From Fulvia fulva (taxonomy: Eukaryota > Ascomycota > Dothideomycetes > Mycosphaerellales > Mycosphaerellaceae), in NCBI RefSeq assembly GCF_020509005.1, contig NC_063021.1:1736001-1800000 (forward strand): DNA of 64,000 nt, given 5' to 3'. This document shows positions 20,740 to 32,400 of this stretch, one piece after another. The notes under the pieces are model-generated. The model had not been told where the DNA came from. It was given only the letters and a program-made list of their open reading frames with translations, and made no database searches. The first letter of the stretch is position 1. Every line of letters starts with the position of its first letter. Both the position numbers and the translations under genes were made by a program.

Positions 20740-22720
20740 TCGTATAGGAGGTTATAGTCTGCTCACTTCCTGTCAATAGTACTTAGACCTTTTTATGACA
20801 GGTTTAGCTAGCTTATAAACCTCTAGAAGTGTAGACTAGTCTTTAGTTTTATAAACCCGTCTATAACTATCTTAGAGGTTAGGGTGTACTTAATAGTAAT
20901 AAGCCTCCTCCACTAAAGTTTCCTAATAGCGTTATAGGCAATGTCAATGTGCTTCGACTTGTTATAAATATGTACATCTTTTACTAGGGTAATGGCAGCT
21001 TAATTGTCACCTCTTAATTGGACTGGTCTTAAATTTGATATAGTTTCCTAGTTTCTAGTGATTCTTAGTTAATAGGAACAGTCTCCTACTAACTCTAGAC
21101 AATCTATTTCTCTTAGTAGTGAAGCTAGGAATTGGGAATACTTCGTACATATATTTATAGCTATATATTTAGCCTCTATTATAGATGTTACTACAGACTT
21201 TTGCTTCTTGCTAATCTAAGAAACTAGTGCCCTATAGAGGAAGAAGACATACCTAAGGATTAAGACTCTGTCTACTTTATCTATAGTATAATTAGAATCA
21301 TAGTATCTAATAAGGTGTCCTTTTCTAGACTTTAAGAACTAAAGTCCTAGATTAGGGTATAATCTTAGGTACCTAGTGATCTTCTTTAAAGCCTTTATAT
21401 AGTAGGTAGATAGGTCACTTACAAATGAGCTCATTCTTTCTAGGGCAAAAGTAATGTCTAGCCTTATAATTATTACTAGCTATATCTAAGCACTATGAAT
21501 ACTCTAGTACTCTGCCTTGTCACACCTCTTATCTATATAGCTTAAAGGTTTAAGGGCCTTATAGCTGTCTATAGGTAAGTATATAGGTGCTGCCTTCTTA
21601 TAGTTCATTCCTATCTTAGCTAGGCTATCCCTAACAAAGTGTCCTTAGTCAAGTTTTAAGATTCCTCTCTTCCTGTCCCTTATGACTCTTATACTAAGGA
21701 TCTTCTTAGGTTCACCTAGATCTTTAATCTTAAAGATCTTGCTAAGTTCTCTTTTGAACTAGAGAACATCTATTAACTTTAGTATAGCAATTAGAATGTC
21801 ATCTATATATATAAGGATTATAATCTCCCTCTTCTTATAGATAAGTAGGCATAGATCTACTTCTAACTATATGAATCTAATCTCTCTGAGCTTTGACACA
21901 CAGAGTTGATTCTAATCTCTAGCTACTTACTTAAGTCTTTATAAGCTTTTAAGGATTTTGAACACTATATTTAGTAGAAGCTCAACTCCTAGTAGTAGTA
22001 ACATAAAGATATCTTTATAGAGGGTGCTTTCTATAAATACATTGTTCACATCTACTTAGTAAAGATGAAGATCCTTCTTATATACAACAGCTATAAACAC
22101 TCTAAGGGTGTCCTGTCTTACTATAGGTGTAAATGTCTCTATAAAGTCAACACTAAACTTCTATAAGAAGCCCCTTATAACTAGTCTAGCCTTGAACTTT
22201 TCAATAGCTCTACTATTACTTCTCTTAATATCAAAGACCTATCTTAATATAACTAGATTTGCTCCTTTTAGTAGAACAGAATTTTCCTAGGTATTGTTAC
22301 TCTATAGAGCATCTAGTTCCTTTTGGATTGCTTCCTTCTAAAGATGTCTCTATTTCTTATTATTTATAGCATTCTTATAGGATTTTGGAATTAGTACCTC
22401 TTACTTATATATAATAGCTTCTATAGTTACTATAAAGGCCATTTCCTCAACTTCTTCTAGGAATTCGCTATCCTATAGTATTGAACTATCTACTGATTAT
22501 ATAGCTATAAAGAAAGCTTAGTAAAAAGCAGCAAGGTTCTCTAAGAGGTCTATTGCTTCTCCTACTTTAGTAGTTAGTTCGGGCTTAGGGACTATAGATT
22601 TTAGGGCTTTCTATTTTATGTTATAGCCCTTAACATTATAGTCAGCCTTTCTCTTTCTAAGGGATGATTTAGGGACCGTCACTTATAACCTAGTAACGTC
22701 TATTTCCTAGGGATCTAGGG
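20740..22720 (-). pseudogene. Copia-A1 reverse transcriptase and RNase H
   Basis: From right to left: RT with DLHLYQVDVNNVFIES (about 22050), LKQVARDQN (about 21915) and YIDDILIAI (catalytic box, about 21795-21820); a linker; then RNase H with YYDSNYTID (about 21300), KSVVTSIIEAKYIAI (about 21170) and LRGDNQAAITLVKD (about 21000). These residues appear when TAG/TAA is read as Gln. Stops lie at the same places in Copia-A2. The plus-strand open frame at 22108-22290 is a shadow. Confidence 0.88.
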
Positions 22721-22725
22721 AACTT

Positions 22726-22838
22726 CTCTTAATTAGCTAATCGATTTTCTAAAATTCCCCTACGTTCTCCGGAAGTTAGGGAAGTTGTATAAATAGCTTT
22801 CTCGGCTAAGCGCCTTTAGGGCTCTTAATTAGCTAATC
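22726..22838. repeat. 17-bp direct repeat, 96 bp apart
   Basis: CTCTTAATTAGCTAATC occurs at 22726-22742 and 22822-22838. The 79 bp between the copies shows no recognisable ends. The repeat coincides with the AGCTAATTA point where Copia-A copies diverge. It may be a small insertion with a target duplication or a short tandem duplication. Confidence 0.7.
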
Positions 22839-23029
22839 TATCGTGAAGGAAAAAGTACTTCTTCCCTATAAGTCTGTTCCTATTATTACGCGTCGACAGT
22901 CGAAAGCTCTTATTAAGGCCATTCTAACGATATATAAAGTAGGCTACTACCCCTAGAATTAAGGGAGTTCTACCTTATTTAATCTAGATAGCTTAAAGTT
23001 CTCTTCACCCTATTTCTTTAGCTCTAAAC

Positions 23030-24300
23030 GCCGCGGAGGTGCCTAGCTACATTAGGCAACTCCTAGGCAATAGTAGCCTAGGCTACGGTACTAACGACGC
23101 CTACGGCTCTATAGGCGAAGCTCCCCTAAGACAACTAGTAGCAACTTATAGAGGACGCAAAAAGTATAGAAAGTAATGATTAGCTCCTATACCGGTCTCT
23201 ATAGGTAATGATCACTTAGCTACGTACGGCGCTAATACTATCGTATTACCGAGGGTAATAAGAAATAAGGACGACGTCCTAGGCGATTAGTAAGGCCACC
23301 CGGAATTAACACCCCTATAGCTAGGTATCGGTCGCGGTATCGATACTAGGCCCCCGCCCGACGTACGATATAGTTACGATCCGTATTATAGTAAAGGAAG
23401 ACTAGGCTAAAGTTACGAAGCTATCGAACAAGGAGCTCGCCTAACGAATTAACTAACTAGGGGTAGTCGTAGTGAACTAATAGTCTAACGGCACTCTATA
23501 GATCTATACTAGCTCTACTACTACTAGGAGGTACCTAGAGGCATAGCTATAGTAGGTATCTAAGGTTACGGCATTAGCGAAGGTCTTAACGAAGCAATTT
23601 ACGATCCTAGTCTACGATATACCTAAGGAGTTCGACCTAACTAACTAAGGTTACCTACGTACTCTCTAAGAGAACAACCCGGTCACTCTTAACTCTCTAA
23701 TCTAGAAGGCGATTTGGCTCTATAGGAAATGGCTAGAAGGCAAGAAGGCCTCGGCGCTAATAGTATAGCTATAAGACGCGAAAGCGGCGGATCTAGCGAT
23801 AGAACAAGGCCTAATCTAGTAATATAGCCTTAAGATAGTAGAAAAGTACTCCTTATCCTTTCGTGTCCTCTAATGCTTTAAATGCTAATAGTATAGACAC
23901 TAAACCTATACGTATATAAACAAGTAGGCCTACTCGAACTATATAGGAGACTATATATCTAGGGACTATATATCGGCTACGAGACGGTACGCGAACTGTC
24001 CGGGGCACTACCTATCGTATAGCGCGGAATGCCTATAGCGGAAACTAGTGAAAAACAAGGCAATTATAAACAGAACCGTCGCCCTAAGACTCTACGGCGA
24101 CCGCGAGGCTAGCCTATACCGGAACTAGCTAGTAGCGGTCGGGTATAAGCGCCCTAGGGCCGAGAACGATATAAAGGATACGTAACCTAGAGCGTACGGG
24201 AGGCCACGTACTCTACTAGCTACGGCGAGGGAATCTAACTAGGCCCGGCTCCCCTTTAGTATATAGCCGATAGGCGTAGACTAGGACGTATAGGGTAGTA
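23030..24300 (+). pseudogene. LINE-A3 ORF1 (gag-like, CCHC knuckles)
   Basis: The ORF1 RNA-binding protein. The C-terminal part reads FRVLQCFKCQQYRHQTYTY at about 23870-23920 and YANCPGHYLSYSAECLQRK at about 23985-24045, i.e. two CCHC-type knuckles with some Cys now Tyr. A basic tail follows (YGDREASLYRN, KRPRAEND). Stops are TAG/TAA at former Gln/Trp. It is colinear with LINE-A4 ORF1, with scattered transitions. Confidence 0.82.
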
Positions 24301-24329
24301 GGACATAGGACGCTATAGAGGAAATAATT

Positions 24330-25236
24330 GTCGATACTAATAACTAGCCTCGATACGCTTAGTATTATCTAGTATAACGTTAACTATAGTAAGGATATAG
24401 TCTAGAACCATTTCCTATACGAGGCGGACCCGTACGTCTACTACGTCCTAGTAATCTAGGAGCTATAGATTAACCCGTACTATAAGAGACTAACGACCTA
24501 TAAGTTACTAGGCTATATAATATACCTACGAGGCGACGGCAGACCCCGTACGTACTTCTATATTAGTAAGGACATACTAGAATCCGACTAGGAGGTAGTG
24601 TACTACGTAGACGAAGAAGGCGGGGGCGATATTACCTCCCTCTACGTAGGTAGTACCTAGATATATAACCTATATATACAACCGCTAGCCTCGAGGTCTA
24701 GCCGCGACCTAGGGGTCTATAGACACCTAGACAGTGCGCTCAAGAGACAAGGGTGCCAAATCGTAGTAGGAGACTTTAATATACACTACCCTTCCTAGGA
24801 AAGCCTTATATAGCCGTACCCTATAGCCGACGAAGTACTCGACTTAATAGCGAGTAACGTAATTGCCCTTAATACCCCGAAGGACCTAGGCACCTAGAAG
24901 AGAGGGGGACTCTAAGGCACGATCGACCTCTCCTAGATCTTAGATAGCTACTACTATACGGTAACCTACTATAGGATCGAATATAAACGCGAGGCGTCGT
25001 TAGACTATATACTAGTTAGGACCTCTATTACGATATAGATATAACGTATACTAGCGAGAACCCCTAAGCTAAACTAGAGAAAGGCCTACTAGGCTAATAT
25101 CTAGGCGTACCTCGATAACTCTAAGAGGCTAGTCTAGATCGCGTAGTAGTAATACAATAGTAAAGACGAGATAGATAAGGTAGTCTAGGGGTTAATAGAC
25201 GAAATAAGAAAAGCGACCTTACTTTACGTTCCGCTT
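24330..25236 (+). pseudogene. LINE-A3 APE-type endonuclease
   Basis: N-terminal endonuclease domain of ORF2, which nicks target DNA to start reverse transcription. Read with TAG as Gln it gives IIQYNVNYSKDIVQNHF (about 24360), QELQINPYY (24450), the catalytic VVGDFNIHYP (about 24765-24790), GTIDLSQI (24920) and REASLDYILV (about 24990). Bases 24667-25236 are identical by eye to 36937-37506 of LINE-A4. Domain order and residues are complete up to the Gypsy-3 insertion. Confidence 0.88.
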
Positions 25237-25248
25237 ACCTAACTAACG

Positions 25249-25442
25249 TGTTACGGCCGCTCCGTAAGTGAAGGATTAGTGAAGAAGCACGTGACCTCAG
25301 ATCACGTGACGCTTGGCCCGAAGCCGACCCGTAATACCTCGGCCCTTAAGTATAGGCCTCGACCTTAGAACCTACTTCTCTCTTTAGCTATCGACTTTAT
25401 TAATACTATAGCCCTATACTCTTATACTATAGCCTCGTAACA
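25249..25442 (+). repeat. Gypsy-3 5' LTR (194 bp)
   Basis: Starts TGTTACGG and ends CTCGTAACA, keeping TG...CA ends. Contains CACGTGAC at 25288-25295 and TCACGTGAC at 25302-25310, two E-box-like palindromes in one of the few CpA/TpG-rich patches of the window. Confidence 0.87.
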
Positions 25443-25779
25443 CTTCGATAGCTTATTAATAAGGACGCTACTATATTTAGCGCCGCTTAGCTTAAAAATT
25501 GCGATAACGCGACTCCTCGAAATTCCCGACTCGTACTAGCGTAGAAAGTAGCGTAGTACTCTCTCTCTCTCTCCCTCCTAGTAAAGACGCGAGAAGGGCG
25601 CACTATACTTATAGTATAGCGAGACCGTAGGGTACCGGCTCTAGCGGCGGCGCGAATACTTAACGTATCGTACGCTATACGCGACTAACTCGAAACTTAG
25701 AACTCTTTACGTAAGCCGATTAGTACACCTAGTCCAATAACTCCGTCCTACTAGATCCCTATACTAAGTACGCTAATAC

Positions 25780-27830
25780 GGAGCGCGCGATTCTCGACTA
25801 GCTTCTAGAAGAGGAGGAAGGTAACGAGATATAGCTCGAAATCCCCGATACTCTTAACCTTACTACGTTATTATATAAGGGCGACATTATTAAGTATAAG
25901 AACGACGATAGGTCCTACGATAATACTCGAAAAGACTTCGCCGTTAACTTTATAGACGCCTAGGGTCGCGGTAGTACCTAGCGTATCCTACTCGAGTAAC
26001 TACGTATACTCGACTCGACCTAGCTTTACGATTACGTTAAGAATTAACTAGAAGCTATCTTATACGTACTTCGTAAGCTCGAAGCCGATTATCGCTAAGC
26101 TATCCGAGATAGGGTGGCGTTATATAAGGCTAACGAGCTGAATAAGAAGAAGTTTAAGGATGTATATACCGAGTTATAATATACTATAAAGTATAAGTAG
26201 GAATATAAGTAAGACCTTGAATAAGTAAACGAGGACTTAAGTAAGGCAAAGTAGGACGTAACTAAGTATAGGAAGTAGGCTAACGAATAGTATAATTATA
26301 CCAAGTCTACTAAGAAGAAAGTTAGTATACTTAAGGCTAAGGTAGCCGAACTCGATAGCCTCGTACCTAATAAGACCGTACCTACTACTCTAGACGTAGT
26401 AGGGCTATAACAGGAGATTCAGACGCTCTAGTAGGAACTCGAGGAGGCTAAGCGTAGCCGTACTACCGAGAAACTAAAGGAACGTAGTGCTCGTTCCCTC
26501 TCCGAGTCACGACGCCGCCGCGGTAATAAGCCCGCCGATAAGCCTACTAATACGCCCGCTAACAAGCCTACCGATAAGCCTATCGATAAGGGGACTAAGA
26601 AGTTGCCTACCGCCCGTAAGTACCGTAAGTAGCGCGTCTACGACTTATCTAATCTAGCTTTATCCGCCTTATCCTCCGACTCCGATTCCGACCTCGATCT
26701 ACCTCCGCGTAAGAGTAAGGATAAGAAGAAGGATAAGAAGAAGAGCAAGGAACTAGATATTATTAAGGAGGACTACGAGATAGTAGATACTAGCGTCGAC
26801 GTAGTCCTCTATAATCCTACTATATCTAAGGACTTTAAGACTAGTAGCCGCGTCGATATACTAAAGCCTAAGTTCTCTAGTAAGAACTATAGTAAGGACT
26901 TCCTAAGCCTCGACGAGTAGACTATATAACTTAGTAACAAGTTCGCCGTCTCGACTTTTAAGGACGTACTATCCGCCCTCCGCTTCGTTTAAGAATATAC
27001 TACTAGATTAGTATAGTAGATACTTCGAAACTATATTCTATAGAAGATCCTTATCGGAAAGTATATAGTTAGTAAGCCCTTTAAGTCCGTATAGAAAGCC
27101 CTTAAGTTACTTAACCGTAACTTTGGCGACTATAACCCCGAAGGTACGGTACGTAATAATATAGACGCTCTAAAGATAGGAGAATTAGACAAGTTCTCTC
27201 TATTCTATACTAAGTACTAGAAGGAACGCGCTCGCCTACCGCTAGCTTTAAGCCGTAGGTAGGAAGCTCTTAAGCTAAAGAAGAAGCTTAGCTTTAAGTA
27301 CTATACCCGTCTTATAGGACTTACGGAATTTAAGATAGTCGAGGGCCTTACTTCGTAATACTATCGCCTAGAGAGCGAGATAGCTCAGCTCAATATCGAC
27401 CTACCTCGAAAGGTTAACGATAATAAGGACAATAAGAAGCTATCTAGCGGCAAGCCTCCGGGCGCGACGCTAGGTATAACTACGCCTACTATCGGCTAGG
27501 TAATACCGCTAGCGATTCCTACTAATACTAGTATACCGCTTAGTCGCTTACTATATACTAACTAGGCCTTACTTCTATAGAAGGACCGGCCTAAGTAATA
27601 TAAGAAGCTCGTACTACTTATCTAAGATTAGCGTACCTAGATTATTATAAGCGGTAGCTACCTACGGTACTACGGTACCGGACACGCCTTAGGAGTAGCT
27701 AGCTATCTACTCGACCCCTATAAGCGCCCTAAGCGAAAGACCGCTAATAATAGTCTAACCGCTATAGTAGTAGTACTACCGGCGGAAAACGCCTAGACTA
27801 TTATCTAAGCGTAATAGATAATAGTCCGAT
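25780..27830 (+). pseudogene. Gypsy-3 gag
   Basis: A long frame when TAG/TAA is read as Gln. It holds an N-terminal region, Lys/Glu/Gln-rich coiled coils (about 26050-26440), a Lys-Pro repeat tract (KPADKPTNTPANKPTDKP, about 26529-26590), an acidic Ser/Asp patch followed by a Lys-rich patch (26670-26750), and a capsid region (about 26860-27420). The zinc knuckle at 27659-27706 is Y-X2-Y-X4-H-X6-Y, originally CCHC. Layout matches Gypsy-4 and Gypsy-5 gag. Encodes the Gag particle protein; not functional as it stands. Confidence 0.82.
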
Positions 27831-27999
27831 ATAGGAAGTATTATATTAGTATAAGTACTATTACTTACCTTACGAACACGAATACGAACATAAACATTAC
27901 GGTATAAGAATAGTATAGGCATTTTCCTTATAAGCCCGTCCGAACACGCCCTCTATAGACGTAGATAAAGGAGCCGAAGTCTCGTATTACTTTATAGTA

Positions 28000-29291
28000 G
28001 AGGGTAGGGCAAATAGACATTATATATATACCTTTCTCGATAACGGTACTAACTCTAAACTTGTAAACACTTCCTACGCGTAAAAACACAACTTCTATTT
28101 ATATAATATTGAACCTTTTACTCTCGGACTAGGGGACGGCTCGTAAGCCCCTACTATTATTTCAAAAGTAACAAATATCGAGCTTAACCTATAGGGCTAC
28201 ATCAAAATCGTAAAGTGTCTAGTTACTAACACTTACTACGACATCGTATTAGGCTTAGGTTAGTACGTAAAACATAGCCCTTATAAGGACTAGAAGCGAT
28301 ACAGAATTATACTTAATAATACTAGCTACCGTAGCTACTCCCTTTACTAGAATATTATACTACCTATAGTCTTACCTCCTACCGAAACACTAGTAACCCC
28401 TCTACTAGACTATAATAGCCTTAAACGACTAGACATCTCCGCTATACCGGTCTCTTAACCTATCGAAGGAGTTAGCGTAGAGCGTGTTAGGTACGGTATA
28501 AGTAAAGGCGATATTAAGCAAATTAGCCTCTACGAACTCCGTAAGCTGTCTCGTATAAAGGGGGCTAAAGTCTATACGATATAGATCAACCCGCGCGAGA
28601 CTTACGCTAGTAAGAGCGTAGCTAACCCCGTAACTATATAAGTATTAGGCCTATATACTATAATAGTACGGAAAGTTATAGGTAGTAAAGCTACCTTCGC
28701 CTACGCTATATACGTCAAAGATTCCTATTACCGTATACTACGACACCGCTAAGAGTACTAGGCGGAAGTGTACGCTATAAGCGTAGCAGATTACGATGTC
28801 TTTATAGAGAAGTTATATAGGAAGGAGAAGGAAGCCGATATAGCAAAGTTACTAGCCTACTACTAGTATAGAAAGGACCTCTTCTTAAAAGTAGAATCAA
28901 GTAAGCTACCTCCGTATCGGCTAGGCTTAGATCACGAGATCAAGCTGAAGTAGGATGCTAGACCACCTTTTAAACGCCTATATCTAATATCTAATAAAGA
29001 GTCTAAGGTAGTAAAAGCTTAGGTCGACGACTAGCTCGAGAAAGGTAATATCTAGCGTAGTAATTTACTAGCCGCTTCGCTAGTTATTATTATACGTAAA
29101 CCGGGCGGCGGTCTACGAGTATATATTAACTACCGAGCTTTGAATACTATTATAGTCAAGTCTAGGTACCCTATTCCGCTTATCTAAGACACCCTAAACC
29201 GGATTAGTAGGAAGAAGTACTTCACTAAGCTCGACGTAATCGCCGTATTTAATCGCCTATATATTATAGAAGGCGATAAATAGAAGACTAC
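28000..29291 (+). pseudogene. Gypsy-3 protease and partial RT
   Basis: Protease with LDNGTNSKLVNTSY (about 28040) and YDIVLGLG (28240). Then the RT entry LPPYRLGLDHEIKL (about 28910), [21 protein letters not shown] (29085-29150), SRYPIPLI and TKLDVIAAFNRL (motif A, about 29225-29260). The frame stops at EGDKQKT, just before the usual TAF. RNase H and integrase are missing. The protease motif is D-N-G-T-N rather than the usual D-S-G-A-T; Gypsy-4 and Gypsy-5 are also GTN-type. Confidence 0.85.
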
Positions 29292-29475
29292 TATAAGGGC
29301 GCGCGTACTATAGGGTCCGAACGAGATAGTTATTGTTCTACAAAGCTACGAAAGAGGAGCGCGAGGCGCGGCGAAGTTATAAAGTAAAGCTAAGCCGCGC
29401 TAACCCGATACGGAAGGTCCGCGGTTCAGCCGGGCCGACGTAGCTATAGTAGGGGGTCGCGGGCTACCCGTGATA
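29292..29475 (-). repeat. Gypsy-2 3' LTR (184 bp)
   Basis: Pairs with 41331-41514 over its full length. Differences by eye are mostly C/T or G/A, for example CCGATACGGAAGG against CCAATATAGAAGG. The element-sense start is TATCACGGGTAGCCCG (originally TGTCACGGG). Confidence 0.93.
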
Positions 29476-29491
29476 GTACCCCCCCTCCCAA
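29476..29491 (-). other. Gypsy-2 polypurine tract
   Basis: In element sense TTTTGGGAGGGGGGTA lies directly before the 3' LTR, as needed for plus-strand priming. This fixes the element orientation as minus. Confidence 0.85.
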
Positions 29492-32400
29492 AATACGCCT
29501 TAGTCCTCTAAGCGTTATCTACCTTATAAGGCTACTTACCTATCGAGCTCTATAATCGCGCGAACGCCTAATTATCCTCTAGTGCCCTATCGTTATCCGA
29601 TAACATCGTATTCGCTCTATTAAGACTATCCTCGACCGGCTTCCTTCGAGAAACATATTGCCTAGTTAGCTAGCTTGCCCTAGACCTAAGTCTATCTTCG
29701 GCTAGTACTCGCGTATAATCCTTATAACCAAAGTTAGGTATTATTATAGGCTCTATAGGCTCTACTCGAGTATCGAACATATACGGAGCAGATTCTATTA
29801 GAGGTAAGGCTCGATACGACTCATTCGTAACGGTGTCTTTCGGAATAACCCTAATCGTGTTAAGCCCGAGCACCTTAGTAGCTAGTAGGGACTAGTTAGA
29901 TAGAGCTACGAAGCCTATAGGCGTAGACAACTCCGGCCGGTTATAGTGAAAGTCTATAATAGCGGCGGCTACGTATTTAAGTATATCCTCTATAGGTTAC
30001 TAGGTCTTACTATCCTCCTCGTTCTAATATCTAGCCTATTTCACCTTATACTATATATCTACCTTCCGCTTATGCCCCTTCTTCACCTTACCTACCCGCT
30101 TACGGGTGTATATATTAAGGATCTTTCCTACCTCGTATATATACGTAGGTACTACTACTATATTAGCTACTACATTAGCCTCGGTAGTGTTAGGTTCGAT
30201 AGTTATTAGTAGTAGCGGCGCCAGATACTACCCTTTAAGTAGTAGGAAGTCGGGGTGGTCGGCTCGTTATAGTAGTAAGATATAGAAGTAGTTATTAAGT
30301 CCTACTAGAGCGTCTAATAGTTTTAGTCGATAAGAGAGTCTAGCCGGCATAACTTCCGTAATCTAGTAAGGGCCGGCATATTTCCTGTCTAGCTTCTTAG
30401 ATAGTCGAGTCGTACGGATGTTCTTAGTACTAAGATATACCTAATTACCTACCTTATAGTCTAGAGGAATGCTTCGGTAGCGGTTTACTACTTCTACTTA
30501 GAGAGCTTATAACATTCGTATATTCTCTTAAAGGTACTTATAAAGCTCGCAAATTCGACGTATAAAGGTTTCTACTAATCGCGTATCTAGTCGCTAGAGA
30601 GTAGTCAGTCCTCCCTCCTTTCTAGCGTTTAGGTCAACTCGCTCTATAAACTTAGGGTTATAGCCTAAGGTAGCGTAGAACGGCGATATACTAGTAGTCT
30701 TAGATAGGTGATTATTAATCGCGAACTAAGTAAGGCATAGCTATTCCACCTAGTTATCCTATGCCTTATTAGTAAATATACGAAGATACTATTCTATTGC
30801 CTAGTTAGTACGTTCTGACTATCTATCAGTTTCTAGGTAATACGAAGAACTTAGCTTACGATTTATACGGAGTATCTTATAGTGTGCCTTCTAGAAGGTA
30901 GTAACCTACTACTTGCTACGGTCTAATATAATAGTATTAGGAAACCCGCGCCGACAGAACATATGTTTAAGGAAAAGCCTTGCCGTATTCTATACTGTCA
31001 TTACGCTAATAGGGATCAGCTCGACTTCCTTAGTAAGCCTATTAGTAACGGTTATAATGTTATTATAGACTATACCGTCAAGAGTGCTATCTAGGAGTCC
31101 GATAACGAAGTCGACTACAATATGTTTCTAAGGCCGATCTAGAATAGGAAGTGGCTATAATAATCCTAGTAGCTAGGAGTATAGAGATTTTGTTATACGG
31201 TAGGTACGGCAATTCGCGGTGTATCTACGTACGGATCTCGCTAATCTAGGCTAGTAGAATTTACGTGCTACGAGTTCATAAGTACGAGCTCGTCCTAGAT
31301 AGCCTACTACTAGAGCGTTATAGTTTATCTTAATTATCCTAGTCTATAAGGCTTAGTCATTTAGTACCTATAAGCTCTAGCCGTCGTATTGATTTCGAAT
31401 ATATAGTAGGTCGCTATCTACTTTATAGTATACTAGGTGAATCTTCGCTCTCTATAGTAGTGTAGGAGTGCGGTCTTTCTATAGGTCCTTGATCGCGGTC
31501 TTAAGCTCGTTATCGGTTACGTATACCGTCGACATTCGATACTCGAGTTCGGCTTCCCGCTAACTTTTACGCGTCGCCGGTTATTTAGTAGGCGTATCTC
31601 GTTTTGTAGGTATGAACTCTTTAGCTTTAGGGTTTAGCTATACTAGTTCCTCTTCTTCCGGCGTATCTTCTACTATTACCTATAGTAAGGCGATCTTAAG
31701 GAATCGCTTAGGAGGTAGTAATGTCTAATACTAATACTAGTTCCGAGGGTCGTCCACCCCCTATAGAAGGTCCTAGCTACGTCTCGTTAGGCTGTCTAGC
31801 TTTGTACCTTGAAGTCCTAGACGGTATATTATCTTGAAGTTAAACTGTAATAAGAACTTAGCCTAACGCGCTTATCGCCGATTTAGCTACTTTGTCTTTA
31901 TGACGTATTCTAGGTTCTTATAGTCGGTATAAATCTTGACTAGCTATAAGTCCTTATTATCTACTTCGTAGGCGAGCTAGGGTCTCTATTCCTTAAAAGC
32001 CTTAATAATAGCTAACAGTTCCTTATTATAGATTTCATAATTACACTCCTATAGACTCAACTCCTTCGAGTAGAAGGCTATAGGATATAGTACACTATTC
32101 TCGTTATACTACGAAAGTACGCCGGCGTTTATAAAATCTAAAGAATCTGTTTCTACTACCGTTTCCCTACCTAGTATATAACATACGAGCATGCCGGCTT
32201 TACTAAACGTAGCTTTTAAATTGTTAAAGGCTCGTTAACAATCTAGTGACTATTAAATCCTTCTGTTCTTATAATTGCTTAGTCCGTCTGACTTAGTCAG
32301 GTTTATAAGAGGAGTAGCTATACGCGAAAATGCTTCGATAAACCGCCTATAGAAGTTAGTAAATCTAAGGAAGGCCTAGATATCCTTCAGGTTCTTAGGA

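Larger units (their letters stand above)
20493..22892 (-). mobile_element. Copia-A1, 3' half of a Ty1/Copia element (minus)
   Basis: It keeps the 3' LTR (20493-20727), RNase H and RT. The 5' part is missing: LINE-A3 starts at about 22893. It is very similar to Copia-A2 (58287-60520), including shared stop codons. Unlike the Gypsies it is low in CpG and keeps some CpA. The segment 22743-22892 seems to be divergent sequence corresponding to the end of integrase. Confidence 0.88.
22893..25248 (+). mobile_element. LINE-A3, ORF1 plus endonuclease part of a LINE
   Basis: Plus-strand LINE-A copy from near the 5' end to the end of the endonuclease. It is cut at 25248 by the Gypsy-3 LTR; the last bases CTAACTAACG are contiguous in LINE-A4 at 37509-37518. 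Its start lacks about 80 bp present in LINE-A4. The RT half is not found after Gypsy-3, so it was deleted or lies elsewhere. Confidence 0.88.
25249..29291 (+). mobile_element. Gypsy-3, 5' half of a Ty3/Gypsy chromovirus (plus)
   Basis: 5' LTR (25249-25442), gag, protease and the first third of RT. RT is broken at 29291, where the 3' LTR of Gypsy-2 starts. The expected continuation is not present after Gypsy-2 ends at 41514. Its LTR is related to that of Gypsy-5. It inserted into LINE-A3. Confidence 0.87.

Noticed and set aside
22108..22290. Near-identical plus-strand frames at 22108-22290 and 59902-60084, first taken as a conserved small gene.
   Set aside because: Both are antisense to Copia-A RT, and the conservation is that of the element.
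29946..30209. 87-codon plus-strand frame that looks like a Tyr/Leu-rich membrane protein.
   Set aside because: Antisense of the Gypsy-2 chromo-like region; hydrophobicity follows from TpA-rich codons.
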